A stretch of DNA of 64,000 nucleotides from Fibrobacter sp. UWB13 (GTDB taxonomy: Bacteria; Fibrobacterota; Fibrobacteria; Fibrobacterales; Fibrobacteraceae): contig NZ_FXAX01000001.1 of NCBI RefSeq assembly GCF_900177805.1, forward strand, positions 186,001-250,000, written 5' to 3'. Within the stretch, counting starts at the first letter, position 1. Every line of letters begins with the position of its first letter. The position numbers and the translations under genes were made by a program. A model generated the notes under the pieces. It was given only the letters and a program-made list of their open reading frames with translations, ran no database searches and was not told the origin of the DNA. Shown in pieces: positions 19,394 to 27,627 of this stretch.

Positions 19394-20023
19394 CTAAGTT
19401 TTCAGCTTCTCGAAGTAAGAGGGCTGGATGTAGTTCGCTTCTTGAATGAGCGAAGGCTTCACTGTATCAAAAAGCGGAGTCCACATGTTGAGCTTCTTAT
19501 CGGTGTCGAGAGTCGTTGCGATTCCCTTGTCCTTGAACACGGCGACGAGCGCTTCGTCTGCAAGTGCAGCTGCATCGACAACGGCGTTCTTCACAGAACT
19601 TGCCTGGAGTCGTGCAACGACATCTGCAGTTTCGATAAAGCTCTCTTCGTTGTTCAAGCGCAAGTACCAGAATCCATTGCGTGCACGAATTACGACTGCT
19701 ACAGATTCATCGGAAACGCCGGCAAAGCAGGCGAGTGCTTGCAATGTCGTCACACCATACAAATTGCGTTTGCCGCTGAAGCAAAGCCCCTGGCAGAATG
19801 CAACGCCCGTGCGCAGTCCGCTGAACGAACCCGGTCCGACAGTCACCATGACGCGCTTCACGTCATCGAGAGTGGCGCCGACCTTAGCCAAAAGGTTATC
19901 CAAGCTTGCGCTCAGAATTTCGCCCTTGGCAGACGGATCGACCATTTCTTCGTACACGGAGTCCGCGCACAGCGCCATTGCAATACCCTTTCGGGATGTG
20001 TCTACAAAAAGATCGTAGTTCAT
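19394..20023 (-). CDS. tsaB: tRNA threonylcarbamoyladenosine biosynthesis protein TsaB
   Basis: A 209-residue ASKHA-fold partner of TsaD for the t6A37 modification of ANN-decoding tRNAs. The N-terminal block DLFVDTSRKGIAMAL and the family signature VGPGSFSGLRTGVAFCQGL are clear. It starts 2 bases after the ddl stop, so it is tightly coupled to ddl. tsaD is not in the window. Confidence 0.93.
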   Translation of the reverse strand: MNYDLFVDTSRKGIAMALCADSVYEEMVDPSAKGEILSASLDNLLAKVGATLDDVKRVMVTVGPGSFSGLRTGVAFCQGLCFSGKRNLYGVTTLQALACFAGVSDESVAVVIRARNGFWYLRLNNEESFIETADVVARLQASSVKNAVVDAAALADEALVAVFKDKGIATTLDTDKKLNMWTPLFDTVKPSLIQEANYIQPSYFEKLKT

Positions 20024-20025
20024 GA

Positions 20026-21060
20026 CTAACGCTTAATCTCCAAGCTCTTGTCGATGATGAGGTCGATGAGCTGGCTGTAGGTGATGCCAACGCAAGCTGC
20101 CTGTTGCGGCAACAGCGATGTCGGGGTCATGCCCGGGAGCGTGTTCGTTTCAATTGCAAAGAGTTCGCCGTCCTTCGTGATGCGGACGTCCGTGCGGCTA
20201 TAGCCAGCGCCGCCCAAAGCGTAGTGGGCGTTCTTCACAAGTTCCTGGATGCGAGCGGTAAGTTCCGGTGCAAATTCAGCCGGAGTGACTTCCTGGCATT
20301 CGCCGTTGTACTTCGCTTCGAAGTCAAAGTATTCACGGGTCGTCATGCGCATTTCAGTCGGCGGGAGCGGCTTTTCACCTTCGATGTAACCGCAGCTCGC
20401 TTCGCCACCGGCGATGAACTTTTCGCAGAGCAAACGGTTAGAATCCTTGAACAAGTCCTGTGCAATCTTGCCGGCTTCGTCGAGATTCTTGGCGATGCCA
20501 ATGCCGATGGAAGAGCCTCCCAGCGGGTCCTTGATCACGAGCGGGTATCCGAGTTCGTCGGCAACGCTTACGAGTGTGTCACCGGTAAAGTCGTGCTTCC
20601 AGATCACGCGGTAAGGCGGAGTCAGGATGCCATTTGCACGGTAAATTTCTTTGGACTTGATCTTGTCCATGGCGAGTGCCGATGCCAAAAGGCCGCAACC
20701 CGTGTACGGAATGTTCCAGTTTTCGAGCATTGCCTGGATGTGGCCGTCTTCGCCCCACTTGCCGTGGAGGGCGAGGAATGCGATGTCAGCTGACGGGAGT
20801 TCCGAAAGTGCCGGAGACTTCTTCTTGTTGGCGGCTGAACCTTCGAGGCTGTGGAAATAGTTTGCCGAGAAATTTGCTTTCTGGTATGGAGAAAGTTCAC
20901 GGGAAGACCAGTGCCAGGTGCCGTCCTTGTCGATGAGCACCGGGTGGATATTGTACTTTTCCGGATCCATGGCGCGCACAACGCCAGTACCGCTAACGAC
21001 AGAAACATCATGTTCAGTAGATGGACCGCCCATCAATACCAAAACGCGTAAACGGGACAT
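20026..21060 (-). CDS. ddl: D-alanine--D-alanine ligase
   Basis: Ddl makes the D-Ala-D-Ala dipeptide for peptidoglycan precursors using ATP. The start at 21060 (SRLRVLVLMGGPSTEHDVS) has TGAGG at good spacing; an in-frame ATG at 21132 is less likely. At 344 residues the length is typical. ATP-grasp landmarks are PYTGCGLLASALAMDK, VIKDPLGGSSIGIG and the metal-binding ETNTLPGMTPTSLLP near the end. It is the first gene of an operon with tsaB, rimI and the DUF218 gene. Confidence 0.95.
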   Translation of the reverse strand: MSRLRVLVLMGGPSTEHDVSVVSGTGVVRAMDPEKYNIHPVLIDKDGTWHWSSRELSPYQKANFSANYFHSLEGSAANKKKSPALSELPSADIAFLALHGKWGEDGHIQAMLENWNIPYTGCGLLASALAMDKIKSKEIYRANGILTPPYRVIWKHDFTGDTLVSVADELGYPLVIKDPLGGSSIGIGIAKNLDEAGKIAQDLFKDSNRLLCEKFIAGGEASCGYIEGEKPLPPTEMRMTTREYFDFEAKYNGECQEVTPAEFAPELTARIQELVKNAHYALGGAGYSRTDVRITKDGELFAIETNTLPGMTPTSLLPQQAACVGITYSQLIDLIIDKSLEIKR

Positions 21061-21173
21061 AAAAACCTCACTAGAAATTTCGAGATTTAATCTAGTAATT
21101 TCACGTAAACTCTTGCCGGATTGAACTGACATAATCTATATTGAAAAAGATAGGTGTTGAAAAAGGAGTTCTT

Positions 21174-22094
21174 ATGCGAGTTTTTGTAACGGGTGGAACT
21201 GGTTTTATTGGCCATTACGTGGTCAAGGCGCTTTTGGAGAAAGGTCACGAAGTTGTTGTCGCAACGCGCCACCCGAACAAGGTGCCGACATTAAGAGCTA
21301 ATCCGAACGTCTCGTTTGTCGAGGCTGCTCTTACGGATTTTGAAAAAATGGGCGAAGGCCTGATTGGTTGCGACGCTTGCATCCATGTGGCTCTTGGCTG
21401 GGGCGATTCCCCGAGCGCTATGCTCATGAACGATACCCGTGCAACGGTGGCTCTTTTGGAAATGTCCGCTCGTGCAGGCTGTGAAAAGTTTATCATGACG
21501 AGTAGTACTTCGGCTATGGGCCGTGTGCGTTCCGAAATGCGCGAAACCACAAGCAATATGCCGATTGACTTGTACGGCGCCACCAAGGCGGCGGGCGAAG
21601 CTTTTGTACTTGGCTTTAGCCACGGTTACGGAAGCCAGTTCCCCGAAGTCAAGATGAAGCGCAACATCATTCGTCCGGGATATACGTTTGGCAATCCGGC
21701 GTTCCCCGATGGCTGTTCGCAGCCGGACCGTCGCTTCTTTGAAATGGCTTACGCCGTCAAGGAAAACCGCGATATCAACATCATCAAGAACGATGGCACG
21801 CAGTTTATCCATGCTTCCCAGCAGGCTCAAATTTATATGAAATTGCTGGAATCCGACTACAATGAAGAAATCTTCTTGGGACTCGGATCCGAATGGATTA
21901 GCTGGAAGGAAATTGCGCAGAAGATGATTGCCCTCAAGCCGGGTTGTACTTCTAAGATTGTGGAAACTGACATGGGCTGGAGCGACGATCCGATGCTCTA
22001 TGATGTTCAGAAAATCAAGGATTGCTTCGGTCTTGCGTTTGACGCTCACGACTTCTTAGACGAACACATCCGCTGGACTTTCGAAAACGCATAA
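21174..22094 (+). CDS. NAD(P)-dependent epimerase/dehydratase (extended SDR)
   Basis: The start at ATG 21174 follows AAGGAG with good spacing; the upstream ATG at 21141 is rejected. The 306-residue product begins RVFVTGGTGFIGHYV, the Rossmann GxxGxxG motif. The catalytic region has TSSTSAMG and YGATKAAGE (YxxxK). It acts on a nucleotide sugar or similar substrate that cannot be named from sequence. It is divergent from ddl across a 113-base gap and ends at a clear terminator. Confidence 0.85.
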   Translation: MRVFVTGGTGFIGHYVVKALLEKGHEVVVATRHPNKVPTLRANPNVSFVEAALTDFEKMGEGLIGCDACIHVALGWGDSPSAMLMNDTRATVALLEMSARAGCEKFIMTSSTSAMGRVRSEMRETTSNMPIDLYGATKAAGEAFVLGFSHGYGSQFPEVKMKRNIIRPGYTFGNPAFPDGCSQPDRRFFEMAYAVKENRDINIIKNDGTQFIHASQQAQIYMKLLESDYNEEIFLGLGSEWISWKEIAQKMIALKPGCTSKIVETDMGWSDDPMLYDVQKIKDCFGLAFDAHDFLDEHIRWTFENA

Positions 22095-22099
22095 GCGAT

Positions 22100-22128
22100 A
22101 GTTGTTAGTTATTGATCCTTGGTCAATA
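22100..22128. repeat. Weak heptamer tract
   Basis: TTGTTAG TTATTGA TCCTTGG TCAATAG follows the epimerase stop. It is more degenerate than the other tracts but has the same period and the same TAG-type sense orientation. Confidence 0.45.
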
Positions 22129-22129
22129 G

Positions 22130-22153
22130 AAAAAGGCGGGCTTTAGCCCGCCT
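22130..22153. terminator. Terminator between converging epimerase and purF genes
   Basis: AGGCGGGC and GCCCGCCT pair around TTTA. The flanks are A-rich on the left and T/C-rich on the right. A dispersed-repeat copy (22165-22216, with GTCATGCCCGCC and CACCCTGAGCAACGCGAAGG) follows. Confidence 0.8.
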
Positions 22154-22224
22154 CTCTCGTCTTTCTGTCATGCCCGCCACCTTGCTTTTTCGTCACCCTG
22201 AGCAACGCGAAGGGTCCAGTTAAA

Positions 22225-23610
22225 TTACCCGCATCTCGTCTTTTCGGCGTGGGCGCCGATGTAGTCGGGGTAGCAGTTATCAAAGCATGCGGCGCAGTAG
22301 TTTTCGCCTTCACCAGTGCAATTCTTCATGCCTTCGACGCTCAGGTAGCCGAGGCTTTCGACGCCGAGCATCTTAGCGATTTCATCGGGAGTCATGGAGC
22401 TTGCGGCAAGTTCGCCCTGGCTCGGGAAGTCCATCCCGAAGAAGCACGGGTGCGCGACTGGAGGCGATGCGATGCGGATGTGCACTTCGAGGGCGCCTGC
22501 ATCACGGAGCATTCTAGAGAGAATGCGGAGTGTTGTGCCGCGAACGATGGAGTCTTCGACGACGCAAACTCGTTTGTTCTTAAGCACACCTTCAATCGGG
22601 TTGAACTTTAAGCGGACTTTCTGTTCGCGGACGTTCTGCGTCGGGTCGATGAATGTACGGCCCACGTAATGGTTTCTCAAAAGTCCAATTTCAAAACAGA
22701 TGCCGCTAGCTTGTGCGTAACCGAGCGCGGCTGTGGTGGCGCTATCCGGCACAGAAATAACGATATCGGCATCGACCGGGCATTCCTTGGCGAGTTGCTT
22801 GCCCATCTTACGGCGAATCTTGTCGCAGCTTTGTTCGAAAATCTTGGAGTCCGGACGGCTGAAGTAAATGTATTCGAAAATGCAGTGGGCGAGGCGGTCT
22901 TTTTGCGTAAAGCGTTCGGAATGGAGACCGTTCTTGGTAATGGTCAAGAATTCGCCGGGCTGGATGTCGCGAACGTAGTTTGCACCGAGCAAGTCGAAAG
23001 CGCAAGTTTCGCTAGCGACGCACCAGGATTTACCCATGCGGGCAATCGAAAGAGGTCTAAAACCGTAACCGTCGCGGGCGACGTACATTGTGTCTTTGCT
23101 TAAGAATACGAGGCAGAAGCTGCCGGTAAATTTGGTAATGGCAATCTTGATGGCTTCGCCTAAAGTGTCCGCCTTGGTGCGGGCGATTTCGTGCAGGAGA
23201 ATTTCAGAATCGGATGTGGTCTGGAAAATATGACCGTCGGCTTCCATCTCGGCGCGGAGTTCGGGAGCGTTTGTGATGTTCCCGTTGTGGGCGACTGCGA
23301 TTTGTCCCCATTTGCAGCTGATCAAAATCGGCTGAGCGTTCGCGAGGGTGGAGGCACCTGTTGTGCTGTAACGCACGTGTCCGATACCTGCAAAACCTTG
23401 CAGTTCGTCGATGTTGTAATCTCTTAAAAGGGTGGAAACCAGACCCATGGACTTGCGGACTCGGACTTTGTCTCCGTCAGAAACAGCGAACCCGGCACTT
23501 TCTTGACCGCGGTGCTGCAATGCGTAAAGTCCCATGGCTACATTGCGGGCCACATTATCACCGTTATAGATACCGATGACGCCGCATTCTTCATGCAATT
23601 CTTCGAGCAT
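22225..23610 (-). CDS. purF: Amidophosphoribosyltransferase
   Basis: PurF makes phosphoribosylamine from PRPP and glutamine, the first committed purine step. At 461 residues it resembles the Bacillus-type enzyme. A short propeptide (LEELHEE) precedes the catalytic Cys of CGVIGIY. The glutaminase landmarks GIGHVRYSTTG and HNGNITN are present, and VCVVEDSIVRGTT is the PRPP loop. Cysteines in AHCIFEY, AHPCFFGMD and YCAACF fit an Fe-S cluster. It starts after AGAGG and a highly structured leader. Confidence 0.96.
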   Translation of the reverse strand: MLEELHEECGVIGIYNGDNVARNVAMGLYALQHRGQESAGFAVSDGDKVRVRKSMGLVSTLLRDYNIDELQGFAGIGHVRYSTTGASTLANAQPILISCKWGQIAVAHNGNITNAPELRAEMEADGHIFQTTSDSEILLHEIARTKADTLGEAIKIAITKFTGSFCLVFLSKDTMYVARDGYGFRPLSIARMGKSWCVASETCAFDLLGANYVRDIQPGEFLTITKNGLHSERFTQKDRLAHCIFEYIYFSRPDSKIFEQSCDKIRRKMGKQLAKECPVDADIVISVPDSATTAALGYAQASGICFEIGLLRNHYVGRTFIDPTQNVREQKVRLKFNPIEGVLKNKRVCVVEDSIVRGTTLRILSRMLRDAGALEVHIRIASPPVAHPCFFGMDFPSQGELAASSMTPDEIAKMLGVESLGYLSVEGMKNCTGEGENYCAACFDNCYPDYIGAHAEKTRCG

Positions 23611-23715
23611 AACGCCTCTTTGAAGTGGAGCCTCCCTTGCCTCGAGGGCCTTAGCTCACCCATACGGGTGCAAGCGGGGAAGCGGACGCCGCGGATTAGC
23701 AAAATGCGTGCCATA
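23611..23715 (-). promoter_or_regulatory. Structured 5' leader of purF (Fibro-purF-type candidate)
   Basis: The roughly 100 GC-rich bases directly before purF contrast with the AT-rich sequence further upstream. They hold the hairpin CACCC-GTAT-GGGTG, GC-rich stems near CCGCGGCG and a CCTCGAGG palindrome, ending at the AGAGG ribosome site. From memory, a cis-regulatory RNA motif called Fibro-purF has been described upstream of purF in Fibrobacter. Position fits; sequence identity was not checked. Confidence 0.6.
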
Positions 23716-23789
23716 AACGTAAAACGCGCTTTCTACGAATGATATTACGTAAATTGTAAAACACAAAATGTAAAACATTACACAAAATG

Positions 23790-23812
23790 AAAATCTCCTC
23801 GGAAATGAGGAG
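23790..23812 (-). terminator. Terminator of the UbiA-family gene
   Basis: AATCTCCTC and GAGGAGATT pair around a short loop. On the minus strand this lies just after the UbiA gene and is followed by TTTTCATTTT. Confidence 0.75.
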
Positions 23813-23842
23813 ATTCATGGAAATCGTTAATAGCGCGGATTG

Positions 23843-24808
23843 TTATTGGACTATTGAGCAAAATAGGAGTGAAATGAGCCCGAGTAACATTGCAAATTTT
23901 GTGAATGTCTGTGCACGACGGTAATTTTGGCTGCTTGCACTCATGATGACGATGAAGAAACAAGGGGTTAGTGTCGCTGCTGTCATGGCGAGGAAAATCG
24001 GCGGATAATTGTGGTCGAAAAGTTTGTCTAAAAAGAAAACCGGGAGTGGGAGCGAAATCCACGTGAAAATGATGATATCGCCAGCAAGTCTTCTTGCTAC
24101 TTTGTCTCCAACAACGAGCGGGAATGTCATAATGCCAGCCTTGAGGTCTCCCGTTTTGTCTTCCAAGTCCTTGTAGATTTCACGGGCGATGGTCAGCAAA
24201 AACGCAAATGGAATCGCGGGGATGATGGCCCACATGTGTTCTTCAGGAAAGTCGTGGTTCGAAAAGTTAAAGAAATGTTGAACGGCATACAGTAGCGGAG
24301 TTGTGCAAAGGAACGCGACTGTGATGTTCTTGAGTGCTGGAGAACGCTTGAGCGTGCGGTTGTATGCAACGAGTAGTGCGCAAAGCAATGCAAAGAACCA
24401 CATCGGGAAAGACAAGATGAGTGCGCCCATCCAGCCGAAATCAAGAGCGTGTTCTGGGTCTTTAACAATATCAATGAATCTGATATTTTGTATGACGCTA
24501 TCGCCAATTCCGCAAAGAAGTGTTATAGCTGCCAAGGTATAGCATGTTATGCGGGCTGCCTTGACCGAAACTTCGCCGGTAGCAAGGGGGCGTTCCGGGT
24601 GGCTCAGCTTGTCGCACTCCAAATCGAGAATGTCGTTTTGGATGTTGGCGAATCCGATGGCGGTGGCAAAACCGAGCATTTGCAGGATTAAAACAGGGAG
24701 GGTGGGGTTGTGCTGTAGTAAAGTGTAGCCCACGAGAAGTGTGATTATGGCAATCACGATATTCACGGGACGAGTCATCTTAAAAAGCTTATAGATCGTA
24801 GAAATCAT
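23843..24808 (-). CDS. UbiA family prenyltransferase
   Basis: A 321-residue polytopic inner-membrane protein with about nine hydrophobic segments. Both Asp-rich prenyl-diphosphate sites are present: NIQNDILDLECDK at about 55-67 (NDxxDxxxD), with SHPERPLATG, and REIYKDLEDKTGD at about 210. The family moves a polyprenyl chain to an aromatic ring or to glycerol phosphate. The first motif resembles the digeranylgeranylglyceryl-phosphate-synthase-like branch, but the substrate is not certain. It is monocistronic, ending at a hairpin. Confidence 0.85.
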   Translation of the reverse strand: MISTIYKLFKMTRPVNIVIAIITLLVGYTLLQHNPTLPVLILQMLGFATAIGFANIQNDILDLECDKLSHPERPLATGEVSVKAARITCYTLAAITLLCGIGDSVIQNIRFIDIVKDPEHALDFGWMGALILSFPMWFFALLCALLVAYNRTLKRSPALKNITVAFLCTTPLLYAVQHFFNFSNHDFPEEHMWAIIPAIPFAFLLTIAREIYKDLEDKTGDLKAGIMTFPLVVGDKVARRLAGDIIIFTWISLPLPVFFLDKLFDHNYPPIFLAMTAATLTPCFFIVIMSASSQNYRRAQTFTKFAMLLGLISLLFCSIVQ

Positions 24809-24926
24809 TGATTTTCCCTTCGATTATAGCAGAATAATAGACAAAAAATACCTCTGTGAAAAGAGTCATGTCTTTAAAATTGCCTTAAATGTGCGAAAAA
24901 ATAGTTCAGTACGACTATACTGCTAC

Positions 24927-25010
24927 GTCATCCAGAGCGAAGCGATGGATCCAGTAAAGTCTAGTTATCAAGAAATAACTGGATGTTTCGTTCTTTGAAC
25001 TCAACATGAC
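24927..25010. repeat. Dispersed intergenic repeat
   Basis: CGTCATCCAGAGCGAAGCGATGGATCCAGTAAAGTCTAG is followed by AGTTAT-CAAGAA-ATAACT, a small hairpin, and CTCAACATGACG. It matches the 4810-4858 element at the GGATC-AGTAAAGTCT end. The rest of the 24809-25055 gap shows nothing else. Confidence 0.55.
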
Positions 25011-25055
25011 GTCTATAGGGGCTAAGCTCTAAGTTCTAATTTCTATCTTTACACT

Positions 25056-25343
25056 ATGCCTTTTTTTACGAAGAGTAATTTGGAAGATTTGAGAAAGGAA
25101 GCGGAACAGCTTTCTATTTGTGTTGAGCATTTTCTGTACGCCTCGGAACATATTCCCGAAAGTGACTGGAAAACGAAAGGTTTTTATGACAATTGCATCG
25201 AAAAGTGCAATGGCCGCCTGAAGGCGATTCATTTTTTGATGGAATCAATTCGCCGTGGACGCCCGGTGACTGAAGAGGAATTGGAAGAAGCGCGGGAGCT
25301 TGAAGACGAAAAACTTTCTAAATTGAAGAAAGATGCGAAATAA
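25056..25343 (+). CDS. Hypothetical helical protein upstream of rsgA
   Basis: A 95-residue charged, largely helical protein with no membrane segment or recognised family. Its C-terminal third is very rich in Glu and Lys (EEELEEARELEDEKLSKL). Its end overlaps the start of rsgA by 11 bases, so the two are translated together. This coupling suggests a ribosome- or RNA-related role, but that is inference only. Confidence 0.6.
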   Translation: MPFFTKSNLEDLRKEAEQLSICVEHFLYASEHIPESDWKTKGFYDNCIEKCNGRLKAIHFLMESIRRGRPVTEEELEEARELEDEKLSKLKKDAK

Positions 25344-26541
25344 CGATTTTGATTCCGACGAAAATGAAGCCCCATTGAAGAGTGTTCGCACGTCCAGGCG
25401 CGAACACAGAAGCCGCCGTATCGACGTGATGCGTGAATTGGAATCGGGAGTTGTTGATGAACGTCCGATCAAGGAACGTTTCAGTCGCGAATTTAAAAAG
25501 GCGAAAATCAAGCGCATCAAGAATCCGGTCGAAAACATCGGTGAAGAAAATTGCGTGGAAGGGCTTGTGCTCGAAGTCCACCGCCGCACCTGTGAAGTGA
25601 GATTAAACGAGAAGGAGGTGCCCGCTCAAGGCGGGCATGACAACCTTCCTACTTCCGACTTCCTACCGTCTACTGTTACCGCCATGTACCGTGCGACGAC
25701 GTCCAAAACGCTCGGGGAATTCCCTGCCGTGGGCGACCGTGTTTTGCTCGGACTCGTGAATGATGCTGATGATGAAGGCGATGGTGTCGGTTCGCAGAAG
25801 TATTGCGTTGTGCGAGTGCTCCCGCGAAAGAGCGAACTCAAGCGCCCGGGTCCGCGCGATAGCTTCTACAAGCAGCAGACGCTTGCCGCGAATATCGATC
25901 AGGTTGTGATTGTCGCAAGCGTGACGCAGCCGGAATTCAACTACGGGTTCATGGACCGCTTTTTGCTTGCCGCAAACTTGAACGATTTGCCGTTTGTGCT
26001 GGTGCTTACCAAGATGGATTTGCTGCCGAATGGCGAAGCGGACCTATCGACGGATATCCGTGATTTTATGAAAATCGTGGACAAGGTGATTCCCGTGAGC
26101 GTTAAAAGCGGGGATGGTCTCGAAGTCCTGCGCAATGAACTCGTCGGTAAATCTTCGGTCTTTAGTGGCATGAGCGGTGTCGGCAAGTCTACGCTCATCA
26201 ATGAGCTTGTTCCGCATGCCGAACTGCGCACGGGAGATGTCCGCGAACGTGACGGCAAGGGTCGTCATACGACGACCTCTTCGAGCTTGTTCGATTTCCC
26301 GGGTGGCGGTTACGTGATTGATACGCCGGGTATCCGTAGCATAGGTCTTATGGACATGGAACCCGAAACGCTCGCTAAGATTTTTCCGGGATTCTTTGAA
26401 GATGACTTGTTTACGTGCAAGTTTAGCAACTGCAAACATCTCAAGGAACCGGGTTGCGCTGTGCGTGAGGCTGTGGAATCGGGCAAAATCTCCGAAGCCC
26501 GTTATGCAAGCTATGTACGAATTTTGAATTCAGGAAAGTAA
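25333..26541 (+). CDS. rsgA: Ribosome small-subunit-dependent GTPase A, carrying an in-frame repeat insertion
   Basis: A circularly permuted GTPase that helps mature the 30S subunit. Motif order is G4 TKMD, G1 SGVGKST, HTTT switch and G3 DTPG, followed by the zinc site CKFSNCKHLKEPGC. The first 70 residues are a charged extension. Inside the OB-fold domain, residues about 95-117 (VPAQGGHDNLPTSDFLPSTV) are encoded by two non-coding repeat types known from gaps in this window. The frame stays open, so the protein may still work. At 402 residues it is longer than usual. The upstream small gene overlaps it. Confidence 0.93.
   Translation: MRNNDFDSDENEAPLKSVRTSRREHRSRRIDVMRELESGVVDERPIKERFSREFKKAKIKRIKNPVENIGEENCVEGLVLEVHRRTCEVRLNEKEVPAQGGHDNLPTSDFLPSTVTAMYRATTSKTLGEFPAVGDRVLLGLVNDADDEGDGVGSQKYCVVRVLPRKSELKRPGPRDSFYKQQTLAANIDQVVIVASVTQPEFNYGFMDRFLLAANLNDLPFVLVLTKMDLLPNGEADLSTDIRDFMKIVDKVIPVSVKSGDGLEVLRNELVGKSSVFSGMSGVGKSTLINELVPHAELRTGDVRERDGKGRHTTTSSSLFDFPGGGYVIDTPGIRSIGLMDMEPETLAKIFPGFFEDDLFTCKFSNCKHLKEPGCAVREAVESGKISEARYASYVRILNSGK
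25619..25678. repeat. Composite dispersed repeat inside rsgA
   Basis: TGCCCGC-TCAAG-GCGGGCA (25619-25637), then ATGACAA, then heptamers CCTTCCT ACTTCCG ACTTCCT ACCGTCT ACTGTTA (25644-25678). The first part matches the ATGCCCGC/GCGGGCAT repeat family and the second the CNNNCTA heptamer family. Confidence 0.8.
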
Positions 26542-26545
26542 TTCA

Positions 26546-26956
26546 ATGTCTGATTATGTTGTAAAAATTGCGCTCATCGCTTCGATTATTCTGATGGGCT
26601 ATAATATTTCGGAATTTGTGGCTAGCTATAAGGTCGTTTCTGAAAAAGCAAGCCAGTTTTTGCAAATGGCAAAAGACAATGCCGCCTCTGATGCCGATTT
26701 GCGCAGGTCCAATCTTTTGCTGTCTAGTGTGTTATCTATCGGCTATTCGGTGCTGATTTATTTTTCGGATATTGTGATTTGGCTTGTGGCTGTTGTGGTC
26801 GGCAAGTTGTTAATCACGTTGCTTATTTCGGATAAGGTCTTGATTCAAGTCTTACAAGACAGAACGCTTTCTCAAAAGAATTTTCTTGTCTCAAAGTACG
26901 ATGCTCTTTTGAATGCGGTAATGGGGCTTGTCTTTGCTTTAGCTTTGGTATTGTAA
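26546..26956 (+). CDS. Hypothetical membrane protein
   Basis: A 136-residue protein with hydrophobic segments at about 5-25, 53-85 and 120-136, and a polar helical loop (SEKASQFLQMAKDNAASD) after the first. No family is recognised. It starts 4 bases after the rsgA stop and ends 1 base before the next gene, so it is part of the rsgA operon. Confidence 0.6.
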   Translation: MSDYVVKIALIASIILMGYNISEFVASYKVVSEKASQFLQMAKDNAASDADLRRSNLLLSSVLSIGYSVLIYFSDIVIWLVAVVVGKLLITLLISDKVLIQVLQDRTLSQKNFLVSKYDALLNAVMGLVFALALVL

Positions 26957-26957
26957 T

Positions 26958-27602
26958 ATGAAACGTTTGAATGAAAATTTGTGGGCTTGGGCAAAGTGCG
27001 TTATTGTTGCTTTTGCCATTGCTTTTGTTGGAGCGACCTCTTCTTTTGCCCAGGGAACTTCGATGGGATCGACTCCGGCTGTCTCTAGTCCTTTTGGAAG
27101 TGCCTCTACAGGAAACGGAACTAACATGCGCTGGCCTCTGTTCTTGGGAGGCTCTTTTGGACTGGGTTCTGGAACGGGCGTAGGCGAGGGGCACGGTGTT
27201 GGCATTTGTCAAATTAAGCCGATGATTGGCGCTTGGATGCCAGGGCTTGCCTTTGTCCGTTTTGGTTACGGTTTTTCAAACTATGAAGAAAAGGATGATG
27301 ATAACCATAAAAGCGAAGTCAAGTCTTCGGACTTTAGCGTTGATGTGGGCGCTCATCTTTTCAGTGAATTTTATGTAATGGGTTCATATTCCAGAGCTAG
27401 TGCTCTCAGTGAAAATGGCGACATTGCGTGGAACGAATGGAGCTTAGGCTTTGGTACGTTTTGGATTGTTTTCTCGAGAACGTTCTTGACGTTGGATATC
27501 GGTTATCATTGGGTGCGCGAACATTATGACCCCATCATTGATAGGGATGTCACTGGTGGACGTTGGCAGATGAATCTTGGGTTCTCTGTGTTTGTCTATT
27601 AA
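26958..27602 (+). CDS. Exported hypothetical protein, probable outer-membrane beta-barrel
   Basis: A 214-residue protein with a Sec signal peptide (hydrophobic core about 12-30, cleavage near SSFAQG). A Ser/Gly-rich linker follows, then repeated amphipathic strands with aromatic ends (GFSNYEEKDD, DVGAHLFSEFYVMGSYSR, FLTLDIGYHWVREHY, MNLGFSVFVY). The terminal aromatic residue is typical of outer-membrane barrels. No named family was recognised. It begins immediately after the previous gene and is followed by nadD. Confidence 0.6.
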   Translation: MKRLNENLWAWAKCVIVAFAIAFVGATSSFAQGTSMGSTPAVSSPFGSASTGNGTNMRWPLFLGGSFGLGSGTGVGEGHGVGICQIKPMIGAWMPGLAFVRFGYGFSNYEEKDDDNHKSEVKSSDFSVDVGAHLFSEFYVMGSYSRASALSENGDIAWNEWSLGFGTFWIVFSRTFLTLDIGYHWVREHYDPIIDRDVTGGRWQMNLGFSVFVY

Positions 27603-27627
27603 TTTGTAATTATTGGTGAGTTTTGTA

